A stretch of 64,000 bases of DNA from CAZASK01 sp964487845 (GCA_964487845.1 CAZASK010000004.1:24196-88195), one strand, 5' to 3'; numbered from the stretch's first letter, positions 8,057-17,615 are shown. The notes: generated by a model not told the origin, from the letters alone. A program made the numbers and translations.

Positions 8057-9265
8057 CTAGAAACCGTATGCGAGTCTGAAAGCAACGTAGTCAGTGCGTT
8101 GTCTGCTGAATTGACCATCAGGAGAAAATCCCTCATGGTATTCAATGAAAGCTCGTAGTTTTCTTCCAAATCCTTGAATTTTCCCCCATTCATATCCTAC
8201 AGCGAAAGTGGCATCAGCTTTCCACTTTGTATCTTGGCGATTCGCAAAGTGCATCGCTAAAAATGGCTGACCATACAGCTGCTTGAAATGACGACGCCAT
8301 GGTCTTACTTCAGCTCCATACTCTACATAAAGTGGCTTGAGACGCATTTCTGAGTCGCTATGGCCGATAACACCTACACCACCATAGACACGAATCTGCT
8401 CAGTGATGTTGTATGATGTGAAGAAGTCAAGAGCTTCAAAGCTTTTGTTGCGTCTGTGTACATGACGGTGAACATGTTTGAGTTCATCACCAAGGTGAGA
8501 GGAGATGTGATAGAGTCTTAGACGAAATGCGTATGGGCCAATCGCATAGCTTAGAGGGATGCCGACATAATAGTCTGCATTGAGTAAAGGCGCTGATGGA
8601 ATAGTGTGGTTGAAGACAGCAAAAACTCCGGCTTCAAGTTCGAGTTGGAGGTCTCCATGCCATTTCCACATATTGCACCAACGGTATAGTGGAAGTTGAT
8701 CACCAAAAGATACTGCTGAAGCTCTCTGTTTGCCTAATTGATCACGAAGTCTTTGTCCAACAGAAAATGAGATTTGACGTGGATTTGCGACCATAGTTGG
8801 AAAGAGTACTGTAGACTGTGGCAGCCAAATTCCAGTTCCAGGGATAGCAAGGTCATCGGAGTTTCCTGCTGTAGGTGTGGATGCCATTTCTGATGCTGCG
8901 ATATCGGTGCTAAACCCTGCTGCTGTAGCAACAGAAGAGAACTTTTTCACGAAATTTACGATGCAGTCAGCAAGCTGTTTGTCATCAGGAAGATTTGCTA
9001 AAAGAACATCGCCATTACGGACAGTAATGGTGACTTTGTTTTTTGGAAATTTCGCATCTAAAAGACCTTGAATATATGCTTCAAGATACTTGTCTTGAGA
9101 AATTTTGCTGTTATTCTCATCATGCGAGCGCTTTGTCTGGATATCTTCTGGAAGCTCGATTGTTTGTATTCGTTTTACAGGTTGTTCATCATTCTCAGCT
9201 ATAGCGTTGCTATGTAGGCTGATAGTAGTAAGAATGATACTTGATAATGTAGCTATTCTTTTCAT
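8057..9265 (-). CDS. DUF1207-type outer-membrane beta-barrel-like protein
   Basis: The 402-residue product has a clear signal peptide (MKRIATLSSIILTTISL, then Ala-rich cleavage region near residue 23). The mature part is rich in alternating aromatic and polar strands and ends in an aromatic residue (RLAYGF), as outer-membrane barrels do. The stretch RLYHISSHLGDE is, to my memory, characteristic of DUF1207 (PF06727), a family of unknown function in environmental chlamydiae and other Gram-negatives. Residues 60-100 (YIQGLLDAKFPKNKVTIT) look like a periplasmic plug or linker. The start ATG follows GAGGAGAAGAGG. It is a single gene between a terminator and a 68-base gap to the MFS gene. Transport or surface role is inference. 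Confidence 0.75.
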   Translation of the reverse strand: MKRIATLSSIILTTISLHSNAIAENDEQPVKRIQTIELPEDIQTKRSHDENNSKISQDKYLEAYIQGLLDAKFPKNKVTITVRNGDVLLANLPDDKQLADCIVNFVKKFSSVATAAGFSTDIAASEMASTPTAGNSDDLAIPGTGIWLPQSTVLFPTMVANPRQISFSVGQRLRDQLGKQRASAVSFGDQLPLYRWCNMWKWHGDLQLELEAGVFAVFNHTIPSAPLLNADYYVGIPLSYAIGPYAFRLRLYHISSHLGDELKHVHRHVHRRNKSFEALDFFTSYNITEQIRVYGGVGVIGHSDSEMRLKPLYVEYGAEVRPWRRHFKQLYGQPFLAMHFANRQDTKWKADATFAVGYEWGKIQGFGRKLRAFIEYHEGFSPDGQFSRQRTDYVAFRLAYGF

Positions 9266-9333
9266 AGAACCTCTTCTCCTCTCATGTGATTTGCCATGGT
9301 GAAGTGGATGTTGAAAAAATGCAAGTAATTATT

Positions 9334-10554
9334 TTACTGTTTCTGTTTTGAAAAATGTTTTTTTGAAGCGAGTGATAAAAGCACGCTTATGAAAAAGACG
9401 AAAATAGGACCAAAAAGAGAAGTCAGTGCACTGCCGAGAGGGGGGGCAATTGCTCCGCGCAGTCCAACAGTCAAGATGTTGACGTTGCTGAATGGATGGC
9501 TATCTCTATGAAACGAAAAGTGAGCCCCGGACATATGCCAGACAAGGTGGCTGCCTGACTGTCCGATGCCATATATGAAATAGGCGATGTAGAGCATCAG
9601 AGGGTGGAAGAGGGCGAGAGCTAATGCGATTGGGTAGATGCAGAGGATGAGGGATATACGGCGTGAAGTTTCGAAAATAGAGAGCGTCTGCAATGTCTTC
9701 GTCCACAGTGGGGAGGTCATCGCAAAGCCTAATCCTTTGCAAACAGATAGGGCGATGGCAAGATCCAAGTAGGTGATGTGCAGATAGTCCACAAAAAAGA
9801 GAGGAAGAGCAGGCTGCATAACCATAATCGCAGCTCCGCAGTACATGAAGCCATACTGGAAGCGGCAAAAGTCAGGGCGCTCATGGATAAGTTGCCACGA
9901 TTCGCGCCACGGGGCTGTAAAAAACTCTTTCAGAGATGCAAAATCGCGATGCTGCGGCAGAGTAGAGCAGATTTTTTCCGGGATGAAGGCTTTAAAGCTG
10001 ATACCTATTAAGCCGATAGAGGCAGTAAGGGGAAACATCCACTTCCAGCTTGTGTGATTGTTGTCCAGCAAAGCTCCCATAGCAAGGGCAAGTAATACGC
10101 CCTCTATATAGCTCAATGCTGAACTATAGGAGAAGATTTTTCCGCGCTGTTCTTCAGGCAGATTTTGTTTCATCACTTCGATCCAAGCGGGAAGGCCGCC
10201 ACGCGATAGCATCATGTAGAGCGTAGAGCCTGCGATGATGAACCACGGATTATTCGTGAAGGGGAAAAAGAAAAAAGGTGCTCTTGCTAAGATGGCGGTG
10301 ATGATGACATTGGTAACTAATTTTTCATGGCGCTTGCTAATGACATTACTCCAGTAGAGGGAGAGGATGGAGACGAGCGGTCTGAGCATGGTGAGTGCTG
10401 CGATTTGCAAGGTGCTGGCGCCTAAGTCGCGGTAGAGGATGACGGAGAGAAAGCTAAAGTAGAGGACCTGCAGCGGCTCGCTGAAAAGGTTTGCGAGGAT
10501 AACAGCGCGCCTTGTGCTCTCGAAGTGAAGGTTCTTTTTGTCGTTTATTTCCAT
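9334..10554 (-). CDS. Major facilitator superfamily transporter
   Basis: A 406-residue polytopic membrane protein with about 12 hydrophobic segments and the 6+6 layout of MFS permeases. The stretch SRGGLPAWIEVMKQNLPEEQRGKIFSY is split here as SRGGLPAWIE and PEEQRGKIFSY; it falls where many MFS proteins have a loop with P-x-x-x-R-G-x. The classic loop 2-3 motif is degenerate (YWSNVISKRHEK). Substrate cannot be predicted. The ATG at 10554 has no visible Shine-Dalgarno. About 200 bases separate it from the next upstream gene, so it probably has its own promoter. Intracellular chlamydiae rely on host metabolites, so a nutrient or drug efflux role is possible but unproven. Confidence 0.82.
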   Translation of the reverse strand: MEINDKKNLHFESTRRAVILANLFSEPLQVLYFSFLSVILYRDLGASTLQIAALTMLRPLVSILSLYWSNVISKRHEKLVTNVIITAILARAPFFFFPFTNNPWFIIAGSTLYMMLSRGGLPAWIEVMKQNLPEEQRGKIFSYSSALSYIEGVLLALAMGALLDNNHTSWKWMFPLTASIGLIGISFKAFIPEKICSTLPQHRDFASLKEFFTAPWRESWQLIHERPDFCRFQYGFMYCGAAIMVMQPALPLFFVDYLHITYLDLAIALSVCKGLGFAMTSPLWTKTLQTLSIFETSRRISLILCIYPIALALALFHPLMLYIAYFIYGIGQSGSHLVWHMSGAHFSFHRDSHPFSNVNILTVGLRGAIAPPLGSALTSLFGPIFVFFISVLLSLASKKHFSKQKQ

Positions 10555-10756
10555 AAATTAGAAATATTTTAAAGAAATAGCCAGAAAAAGGCTATAAGCA
10601 AATGGATTGTACTGGAGTTGATAGCAGGTGAGTAGAATGTGGGTAGTTAGCGGCTGTCACTTCTTTTCTTTCCGTTTCCAACCATCACGAAATTCCACCG
10701 GTAATCCTATTGAGCTGTTTTGAAGATATTCTAGAAGAATATTCTTCTTCCTCCCC

Positions 10757-12448
10757 TCAGGCATAGATAAAAATTGCTTTTTTTGCTATTTTAAATTGAT
10801 TGATTGTTCCATGATCTTTCACCCACTGCAATGTTTGCCAATAACAGTATGCTGCATTTATATATTTAAATGTTTTGTTGTCGCCACCACAATCTCTCAG
10901 TTTCTCAAGTAGTGAAGGTTGTTCGCCTTGTTTATCTAATAAACAGGCAAGCTCTTGTTCATCTGGAGCAATTGTTTTGAGGATCCTCTCCAGAATTGGA
11001 GTCTCTTCTCCTGAAGCGAATTGAGCGAATTCTCGCATGCCATCATCTGTATTGAGATATGTGAGGAGGTCTTCTTTGGAAACAAGCTTCAGGATTGTAT
11101 TGACAATCTTTGGGTAGTTTTCTGGCACGTCAACATCACCAAAATGATAACTACCTTCTTTTAGTAATAGACCAAAGGGTGTTTCCCCGTTATTGTTTTT
11201 AATAAATAAAATTTTCTTTAACTCATCTTTTCCGATAATGTCCAATAGCGTGTTCAGGTTGCTGAGAGGAATGCCGTTTTTTGTCCATAGATGAAGTGGG
11301 GTGTTGCCAGATGTATCTTGAACTGAAAGGTGTGGAAATCGGGGATCTCTATTCCTATCCTTTTGTGCTTGCAGACATATTTGTATTTCCTTGTCTTGAT
11401 AGCTTTGTAGTTGATGAAAGGGCGTTTTCTCGTTATGTGTTACATCGAGCAGCTCTGGGTAGCGTTTAAGCAAAAGTTGTCTTTTCTCGTCAGTTGTTGT
11501 GTCTTGGCGATATCCTAGATCGCTCGCAGCAGCAAAACTATCAAAATCGCCATTCATTTGGGACAAAAGAGGCACGAGCTTTTCTTTTTTGATTTCGGCC
11601 TCTCCCGCGGAAAGACATAATTCCAAAAGGCTTGGAGACATTCTGTGCCACATAGATTTAAGGGGGAGTGCCTTCTCAGAATTAGGAGTAAACATTTTTT
11701 TTATTAAAGAAATTCCAGAACTGTCTTTTGCTTCAAGCAGCATTTTTTGCTCTTCCTGAGAAAAATTGTTCATAACATATGCAGCTGCTATAGGAGCTTT
11801 ATCTAAAAGAGTATGGATCAGGCTAGGTTGTGTTTCTGTGCTCAGCAGTTCCAGTGTGAGCGTATCGAGTATTTTTGCCTCTTCATTTGTTAGGAGAAAA
11901 GCATCTTTAGATAATGCATTTAAAAATCCAGTCTTTTCCTGCTCATTCATTTCGGCGTAGGATGTAGGATCCTTGCGACTGGATGGAGACGCTTGAGTCT
12001 GGGTTTTAGGGGGCGTTGTCGGAGGTAGTTGGTTCGTTGGAGTTTGAGTCTTCGGCAGGCTAGATGTTATTTCAGCCTGGCTTGTCTGCTTAGGTGGCTC
12101 TTGAATTTTGGTTTGCTGGTTTGTTGTGGTTGTTGTCGGAGGTAGTTGGTTCGTTGGAGTTTTGGATGTGTTGAGGATCTGTGCACCAACATTGGTAATC
12201 GTACTAGGGTTTGACGTTGTTGTCGCATGGCGGGAACCCCAAGCCTTTCGTACAGCACGATAGCTTGCGGGACCAAATCCTAAAAGTGCACGAAACTTAT
12301 CCCAGCGAGAGACTTCGTTTTTGCCTACTGCCTTGCACGTCCCATCTTTGACGATAATCATCCGCTTCTCTCCGCCTGTGACGACTCGAAAGATTCCTTT
12401 TTTTCCTGTTATGCTATCACTTAATACCCCAAGAGTTTTTTTCAACAA
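10757..12448 (-). CDS. Ankyrin-like protein with Pro/Thr-rich linker, possible effector
   Basis: A product of up to 563 residues if started at the TTG at 12448. An in-frame ATG at 12361, with GGAGAG six bases upstream, is an equally good start and would give 534 residues. Residues 1-75 are basic; residues about 80-160 are a low-complexity Pro/Thr/Gln linker in which TPTNQLPPTT occurs twice. The second half is helical with ankyrin-like units, notably DTSGNTPLHLW near residue 372 and NNGETPFGLLL. There is no signal peptide. A disordered N-terminus followed by ankyrin repeats is common in type III-secreted effectors of chlamydiae, but secretion is only inferred. Standalone gene, 202 bases from the MFS gene downstream. 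Confidence 0.7.
   Translation of the reverse strand: MLKKTLGVLSDSITGKKGIFRVVTGGEKRMIIVKDGTCKAVGKNEVSRWDKFRALLGFGPASYRAVRKAWGSRHATTTSNPSTITNVGAQILNTSKTPTNQLPPTTTTTNQQTKIQEPPKQTSQAEITSSLPKTQTPTNQLPPTTPPKTQTQASPSSRKDPTSYAEMNEQEKTGFLNALSKDAFLLTNEEAKILDTLTLELLSTETQPSLIHTLLDKAPIAAAYVMNNFSQEEQKMLLEAKDSSGISLIKKMFTPNSEKALPLKSMWHRMSPSLLELCLSAGEAEIKKEKLVPLLSQMNGDFDSFAAASDLGYRQDTTTDEKRQLLLKRYPELLDVTHNEKTPFHQLQSYQDKEIQICLQAQKDRNRDPRFPHLSVQDTSGNTPLHLWTKNGIPLSNLNTLLDIIGKDELKKILFIKNNNGETPFGLLLKEGSYHFGDVDVPENYPKIVNTILKLVSKEDLLTYLNTDDGMREFAQFASGEETPILERILKTIAPDEQELACLLDKQGEQPSLLEKLRDCGGDNKTFKYINAAYCYWQTLQWVKDHGTINQFKIAKKAIFIYA
12015..12162. repeat. 31-bp direct repeat within the Pro/Thr-rich linker
   Basis: The same 31 bases occur at 12015-12045 and 12132-12162, 117 bases apart, both in frame and both encoding TNQLPPTT on the minus strand. 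Identity at the nucleotide level indicates a recent duplication or slippage and makes the linker likely to vary in length between strains. Confidence 0.8.
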
Positions 12449-12522
12449 AATCTCGGTTTACCTTGAAGAGCATGGTGCTATCTCATTGTTTTTGAATGAC
12501 TATTTCAGTCATAGCTATACAG

Positions 12523-14052
12523 CTATTTTAAGGCAATGTCAAAGAAAGCAGACAGCTGTTCAGTAAACTGCTTGAGTGCGTTGGGGTTGAGATACATCAT
12601 ATGCCCGCCTTCGTAGTAGTGCTGTTCAATATTTTGGCGCAGCCTGGCAGGTAGTTGGAGATGATCGAGTGTGTAATCGGTCGCAAAATAGGGCGTTGCC
12701 ATGTCAAAGTAACCACTAGCAACGAAAACTTTCAGCTGACTGTTCTTCATCATCGTTGATCTGAGCGAGTTTGTAATATTGAGATATCCGAGCCCGGCAG
12801 GCTGTCTCTTGAGAGACCAATTCCATGGCTGCACATTGTGCCCTAAAATGTAGTAGCGTTCTTCTTTTTTTAAGCCGAGGTCTGAGTACATGTAGTTTTG
12901 GAGCCCAGACGTAAAGAGTCCAGCAACGGCATAAAAGCTGGGGTCGTATGTGGGGCTGTCACTTGGCTGTTCACTGTCATCACCGGTGTATCGAGCATCA
13001 TAGCGGCCAATGACTTTTCCGGATGTCTTGAGCAGCGATTTCATAAAAAGTGCAGGTGGAATGCGCAGATGCAGTAAGGAGATCGTTTCTTGAGGAATTG
13101 CAGTGTAACGAGCAAGCTGCTTTGAGATAGTAGTTTTTGCATCGTCGGAAAGCTTGTCACCAAGCAAAAGAGCAGGCGCATATTCATGAAGCGTAAATTC
13201 CTCTACTTCGGCTAAAAATTCTTGTAGCTTTTTATTTTGGAGCTCGCCAGGAAGCTTGTGGTGATACCAAGTGGAGGCCGCATAGCTGGGCAGGGAGAGG
13301 ATATAGCATAAGTCATTGCCTAGGCTGTAGTCATCCATAGTGGTAAAATCAAGGACTGATGAGATTAAAATCAGGCCATTGCAGTCGATGTAGTATTCAT
13401 CTTGTAGTTTCTCTGCCAAGCCTACAACGCGTACAGTGCCGTAGCTTTCCCCAGCGAGATAGCGAGGGGAGTCCCAGCGATCAAAGCGGGTAAGAAAAAG
13501 GCGAATGAATTCGGCAAGAGAGTCTATGTCACTATCCACGCCATGAAAATTCTTAGCGTCGACACCTGTTGCTGGGCGACTGAATCCTGTAGAAACTGGA
13601 TCGATAAAGACAAGATCCGTTGTCGCTAACAGAGTATGTGGATTGTCACTATAGCTACCAGGAATAGGATTATCACGAAGATCGGAAAAGTTGATGATTT
13701 TTGGTCCCAAACAGCCCATGTGGAGCCACACCGACGATGATCCAGGTCCTCCATTAAAGCAAAAGGTTATAGGTCTTGGAGCGCTGACTGGAGTAGATTG
13801 TTTTGCAAAATAGGCGGTGAAGTATATGGAAGCCTCTTCTTTCAAATCCTCTTGCTTTTTTGTGGTGAGTGATCCGGAAATGGATTCATATTCTATAGTA
13901 CGCGTGCCAATTTTGAGCTGGTGTGTTTTTCTAATCTGTGTTTCTTCTGTTTTGATTGCAAGTGGAGAAGAAAGAGAGGTTTCTTCTGCCAGAACCTGTA
14001 CTGTAGCAAAGATGTGGCAGCTTATCAGTAACATGAGCATCATGCGTAACAT
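12523..14052 (-). CDS. Exported serine carboxypeptidase, family S10
   Basis: A 509-residue protein with a signal peptide (MLRMMLMLLISCHIFATVQVLAEE). S10 hallmarks are all present: the oxyanion-hole region FNGGPGSSS around residues 99-107, nucleophile Ser203 in AGESYGT, catalytic Asp near 450 in ASGYFDMATPY, and catalytic His near 484 in EGGHMMYL. Family enzymes remove C-terminal residues from peptides at acidic pH, and this one should act in the periplasm or outside the cell. Length is normal. The ATG at 14052 follows GGGGAAG. Bacterial S10 enzymes are scattered (Legionella and environmental chlamydiae among them), so acquisition by transfer is possible. It is a monocistronic-looking gene divergent from the lipase-like gene. 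Confidence 0.92.
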   Translation of the reverse strand: MLRMMLMLLISCHIFATVQVLAEETSLSSPLAIKTEETQIRKTHQLKIGTRTIEYESISGSLTTKKQEDLKEEASIYFTAYFAKQSTPVSAPRPITFCFNGGPGSSSVWLHMGCLGPKIINFSDLRDNPIPGSYSDNPHTLLATTDLVFIDPVSTGFSRPATGVDAKNFHGVDSDIDSLAEFIRLFLTRFDRWDSPRYLAGESYGTVRVVGLAEKLQDEYYIDCNGLILISSVLDFTTMDDYSLGNDLCYILSLPSYAASTWYHHKLPGELQNKKLQEFLAEVEEFTLHEYAPALLLGDKLSDDAKTTISKQLARYTAIPQETISLLHLRIPPALFMKSLLKTSGKVIGRYDARYTGDDSEQPSDSPTYDPSFYAVAGLFTSGLQNYMYSDLGLKKEERYYILGHNVQPWNWSLKRQPAGLGYLNITNSLRSTMMKNSQLKVFVASGYFDMATPYFATDYTLDHLQLPARLRQNIEQHYYEGGHMMYLNPNALKQFTEQLSAFFDIALK

Positions 14053-14255
14053 ATCATCTTCCCCGCTATTTTTCAGACCTTTTGTTTGATGCGCTCTGCT
14101 TGCAAAAGAGGTCCTCTACTGATGCATTGTATAGAGTGGTCAATTTATACGGAAGTGGGGAGTAGAGTTGTTCGATTTAAAAATATAACTATCTATTTTC
14201 TTATTATGAAAAAATCGCTAGATTGAGTTCTTTAGGAACAAAAGGAGGAGCTATC

Positions 14256-17009
14256 ATGATTGAGATAACAAACACATTAAACAGTTTGGAATTGTCTGAT
14301 GGGAAGTTAACGAGACTCGATAATTCCATATATTCCTATAAGACCAACTCGAATCAAGAAAATTATCAGGAAGTGAGAATAGAAACCCCGCAATTTAAGA
14401 CCTGTGGAACTGCCTACAAGATTGCACATCATGTGTTTCTCGGAATCAAGCATATCGACTCTCGAGAGGCGCTTTCGAAGATAAAAAAAATCAATATTGA
14501 CGACAATGATCCCCTTGTAAAGGGGGCATGGAATGTATCTATTGCGGCAAATAACCTATTTCGAAGAAAAGTTCTGCAAAATATTCCGATGTTTCATGTG
14601 ATTGCGGATAAGCGTGTGGTGCATCTCAAAGTGGAAAAGCCTGGATTTTTGGGTGGGTTATTTAGTTTTCATTCTACAGAGGGAATTTGCCAATCCAGCG
14701 AGGCGATACCAATGCCGCAGTTTAAAAAAATATATAAACAGTTAACTCTGAAAAAATCTTTAAAATGCCCATCTTTTCATGATCCATTTACACAGCTCGC
14801 AGCTTCTGTATTTCAAACGTGTGAGCCCTACTATGTAACAGGTCCGAAACTGAAAGGGAAATACCAATACTTGTTTGATGAGGGGGTGTTAACGCTTATT
14901 GAAATAGATAAGAATCTTACTGAAAAAATGAAAGAGAAAAATCAAGAAGTTGTTGCGCATTTTAAAAAGTTTATTATCAAAGAATATGGAGAGGTATACC
15001 TCAAATATGCACAGGGGGCATATGGATTTAACTTTGATGAGATGATAGAAGCAGGAGAGCCTCTTTTGCCAGACCATGTATTCAAAGTGAATATTGGGGT
15101 AAACAATATTGAGTTAGCTCATGCAGAGCTTCTCTATCGTAAGTTACAGGGATTGGTGTTCACAGAAGGGTATGATGGCAAGGAAGAATATATAACAATT
15201 TTTGAAAAATTAATTGAATGTCCCAAAGATCCATTTGCAATACGAGAGTTGCGCAAACTCTCGGAGCTTTTTTTAAAGAGTAAGCCTGAAGATACAACAT
15301 GGGCGTCGTTTGTGAAATATATTGGCTCTCTTGTGGGGGAAAGTACAAAAATACGTTTTCAACAGCTGCCTATAGATGCAATTCATGTTTTGATTTCCAT
15401 TCTTGTTCCTCAGGACGAAGAGTTGTCAAGGTTGTTTACAGGAAGAGAAATCAGTCATTTGTCGATCTGTAGCTATCCCACGATGGGAGATCAGTCAAAG
15501 CATGATCCATGTCGCGATCTTTTTGAGTTGTTGCATGTATTCCCTCAGCTCAAGATGAAAAATGATTGGTTTAACTGGCAGGAGCTTTTAGCGCATGTCG
15601 TCGTAAAAAAGAAGTTGATCCGCGAACATTTTCTCAATTCTTCTAATGAAAAAGAGGTAAAGCGACAGTGGCGTGTAGGCACTTTGCTGCCTGCTCCAAA
15701 TGATCATATGAATAATCCTCGATGGTACTATGTAGAAGCATGTGTGGATGATGATGAAGGAAATCTCAACTATGTCTTACTTCCTGTTAGTCAGCAATAT
15801 AAAGAAAATGCAAAGCCATTGCCGATGATCAAGTTATATCGTAGCACAGCATCTGCAGCAGGAGCAGATAGTAATTTTGACTCTATGGCCGCTGACTTAA
15901 ATCCATGGGGTGGTCCTGCAAGTCTTTCTCTTTCTAAAGCAGAGAAATTTGAAAAAAAATATTTTGATGAAAGAACTATTCCAGCTTGGGTAGGGCATTA
16001 TTTACTGGCGGAGCAATTAGAGGGCACTCAAAGAGAAGAAGAGCTGCGCAAAGGATTAGATGAGCTCATTTTTTGCCTGAAGCATGCAACACAAAAGAAT
16101 GACTCTCTTTCAGTAAGTCCATTTGAGATGGATGATGAAAAGCGCGAGGGCGATATTGTAATGACAAAGGAAATGCAGCTTTCTAAAAATGAGATACAAC
16201 TCCTTCATCGTATATATAAATTAAAGAAAAAATTTGATGCAGAAGAGGTGTGCAAGCTTCTGTATGAAGTTGCTGCAGAATATAAGGAGCTTCCAAAAGA
16301 CAAGATTTCACAAGATATCTTTTTTGTTGGGCACAGTCTAGGGGCTGCTTTAGCGCAGGTGAATCTCTTTTTTTGGGGAGCACGCAGACGCCGTATCCCG
16401 ATGCCGTCGTGTTCATTTCAAGTTTTTGCTCTTGATGGTCCTGCTATTACAAAAAAGCAAGATAAAATAGTAAAAAACTTCATGAGTGAGAAAAAAGCAT
16501 TGTTGAAGGGTCTGGGGCAAAAATGGAAAATCGAAATGCAGTTTGAGTATGGAGACTTTGTGCCACAAGCAGGAGAGCGTCATCTTGGGACGGGCAAGTA
16601 TGACAAGGAAGTTTTGGAAAATTGTCTCGATATGAATATCAGGCTGTTTAAGCCTCTTGAGGAGTCGACAAGCTTAGATATCACGACGATGCCGACGCAC
16701 GGAAGACGCGTTGCAAAATGTATTGAAGGCAAAGATATTAAATTTGAAAAGCTTTTACCGGAAGATCTGCTACGATTTCATGTTGTTAAGCTTCCTCACG
16801 ATCTGAAGGAAAAGTTTGGGTATAAATTGCTGACAGGACCTGCTGTTACCGATACGATCCGAAAGGTAATAGGCGTTCCCTTGATTCCAATTTTACAGCT
16901 GGCGGAGAAAATTGATGATTTGCGCCAAGATTTACCTCAGAAGCGTGAGAAAACAGATGTGTTTTTTACAACATATACTGATCCTCAGTTGGATCATATT
17001 TTGATATGA
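14256..17009 (+). CDS. Large class 3 lipase-like protein
   Basis: The start is placed at the ATG at 14256, which has AAAGGAGGAG just upstream, giving 917 residues. Near residue 694 lies FVGHSLGAALAQ, the G-x-S-x-G nucleophile elbow of alpha/beta-hydrolases in the class 3 lipase form, preceded by a region (IKLYRSTAS, about residue 535) where these lipases carry the oxyanion loop. Candidate Asp and His residues follow (EYGDFVPQAG; TMPTHGRRV), but the triad is not certain. Residues 1-500 are unrecognised, with no signal peptide or membrane span. A role as a secreted lipid-acting factor is inference. The gene is divergent from the carboxypeptidase gene and ends about 90 bases before the infA promoter. 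Confidence 0.72.
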   Translation: MIEITNTLNSLELSDGKLTRLDNSIYSYKTNSNQENYQEVRIETPQFKTCGTAYKIAHHVFLGIKHIDSREALSKIKKINIDDNDPLVKGAWNVSIAANNLFRRKVLQNIPMFHVIADKRVVHLKVEKPGFLGGLFSFHSTEGICQSSEAIPMPQFKKIYKQLTLKKSLKCPSFHDPFTQLAASVFQTCEPYYVTGPKLKGKYQYLFDEGVLTLIEIDKNLTEKMKEKNQEVVAHFKKFIIKEYGEVYLKYAQGAYGFNFDEMIEAGEPLLPDHVFKVNIGVNNIELAHAELLYRKLQGLVFTEGYDGKEEYITIFEKLIECPKDPFAIRELRKLSELFLKSKPEDTTWASFVKYIGSLVGESTKIRFQQLPIDAIHVLISILVPQDEELSRLFTGREISHLSICSYPTMGDQSKHDPCRDLFELLHVFPQLKMKNDWFNWQELLAHVVVKKKLIREHFLNSSNEKEVKRQWRVGTLLPAPNDHMNNPRWYYVEACVDDDEGNLNYVLLPVSQQYKENAKPLPMIKLYRSTASAAGADSNFDSMAADLNPWGGPASLSLSKAEKFEKKYFDERTIPAWVGHYLLAEQLEGTQREEELRKGLDELIFCLKHATQKNDSLSVSPFEMDDEKREGDIVMTKEMQLSKNEIQLLHRIYKLKKKFDAEEVCKLLYEVAAEYKELPKDKISQDIFFVGHSLGAALAQVNLFFWGARRRRIPMPSCSFQVFALDGPAITKKQDKIVKNFMSEKKALLKGLGQKWKIEMQFEYGDFVPQAGERHLGTGKYDKEVLENCLDMNIRLFKPLEESTSLDITTMPTHGRRVAKCIEGKDIKFEKLLPEDLLRFHVVKLPHDLKEKFGYKLLTGPAVTDTIRKVIGVPLIPILQLAEKIDDLRQDLPQKREKTDVFFTTYTDPQLDHILI

Positions 17010-17095
17010 CTATGATGGAATAAAGATTTTTCACTACACATACCGCTCGTGAGCCGTGTGTGTAGTGGTAATTCCCACTTTGCATTATCAATTTC

Positions 17096-17124
17096 TTGAC
17101 ATATATCTTTAAAAATCATTTAAT
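17096..17124 (+). promoter_or_regulatory. Sigma66/sigma70-type promoter of infA
   Basis: TTGACA at 17096-17101, a 17-base spacer and TTTAAT at 17119-17124, 62 bases before the infA start, in an AT-rich stretch. The -35 is a perfect consensus. Confidence 0.65.
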
Positions 17125-17185
17125 TAATGCAATTTCTTGGCAATGGACGCTTTTTTTTATACATTGCCTCTGCAGCAGGAGCTGA

Positions 17186-17425
17186 ATGGCGAACAAAGAA
17201 GATACAATACAACTCGAAGGGAAAGTCGAAGAACTCCTCCCTAATATGACTTTTCGAGTCCTTCTACAGAATGGAGTGCGTGTTACGGCTTATCTGTGCG
17301 GAAAGATGAGGATGAAGAATATTCGTGTTCTGGTAGGTGATGTGGTGACTGTGGAAATGTCGCCGTATGATCTTACAAAGGCTCGTATTACATATAGACA
17401 GAAGTTTAGTACACAGCAAGGCTAA
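17186..17425 (+). CDS. infA: Translation initiation factor IF-1
   Basis: A 79-residue S1-like OB-fold protein with the typical IF-1 sequence (LEGKVEELLPNMTFRV, then VRVTAYLCGKMRMKNIRVL and GDVVTVEMSPYDLTKARI with YR near the end). IF-1 binds the 30S A site and works with IF-2 and IF-3 in start-codon selection. Slightly longer than the usual 72 residues because of a few extra C-terminal residues. AGGAG stands just upstream of the ATG. In this window it precedes tRNA-Thr and tuf, the arrangement I recall for Chlamydia. Confidence 0.96.
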   Translation: MANKEDTIQLEGKVEELLPNMTFRVLLQNGVRVTAYLCGKMRMKNIRVLVGDVVTVEMSPYDLTKARITYRQKFSTQQG

Positions 17426-17434
17426 ATATTGTAG

Positions 17435-17463
17435 TTGATTTTTTGTAAAAAGTCACGTACACT
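17435..17463 (+). promoter_or_regulatory. Promoter of the tRNA-Thr/tuf transcription unit
   Basis: TTGATT at 17435-17440, 17-base spacer, TACACT at 17458-17463. It lies after infA and about 150 bases before tRNA-Thr, so the transcript would carry a leader of roughly that length. Confidence 0.55.
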
Positions 17464-17615
17464 AAGCCGGTTTTCGGTATTCCAATAGAAGTATTGGGTA
17501 TTTAAAAGATGTCCGTTTCTATCAAATATATATTCTCAGCGCATGCGAGAGGAGATAATTTGAAGAAAAGCGTGATAGGCAAATGGCAAAAAAAGTTTGC
17601 CCAGCAAGGGAGTTT

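Noticed and set aside
12428..12473. Possible frameshift joining an upstream ATG (12473) to the ankyrin gene through an A7 run
   Set aside because: The ATG at 12473 is out of frame, and a -1 slip at the A run does not lead into the coding frame; the ATG at 12361 or TTG at 12448 suffices.
17032..17067. Hairpin CACTACACA/TGTGTAGTG after the lipase-like gene
   Set aside because: Good 9-bp stem with an inner GCTC/GAGC pairing, but no T-run follows on the plus strand, so I did not call it a terminator.
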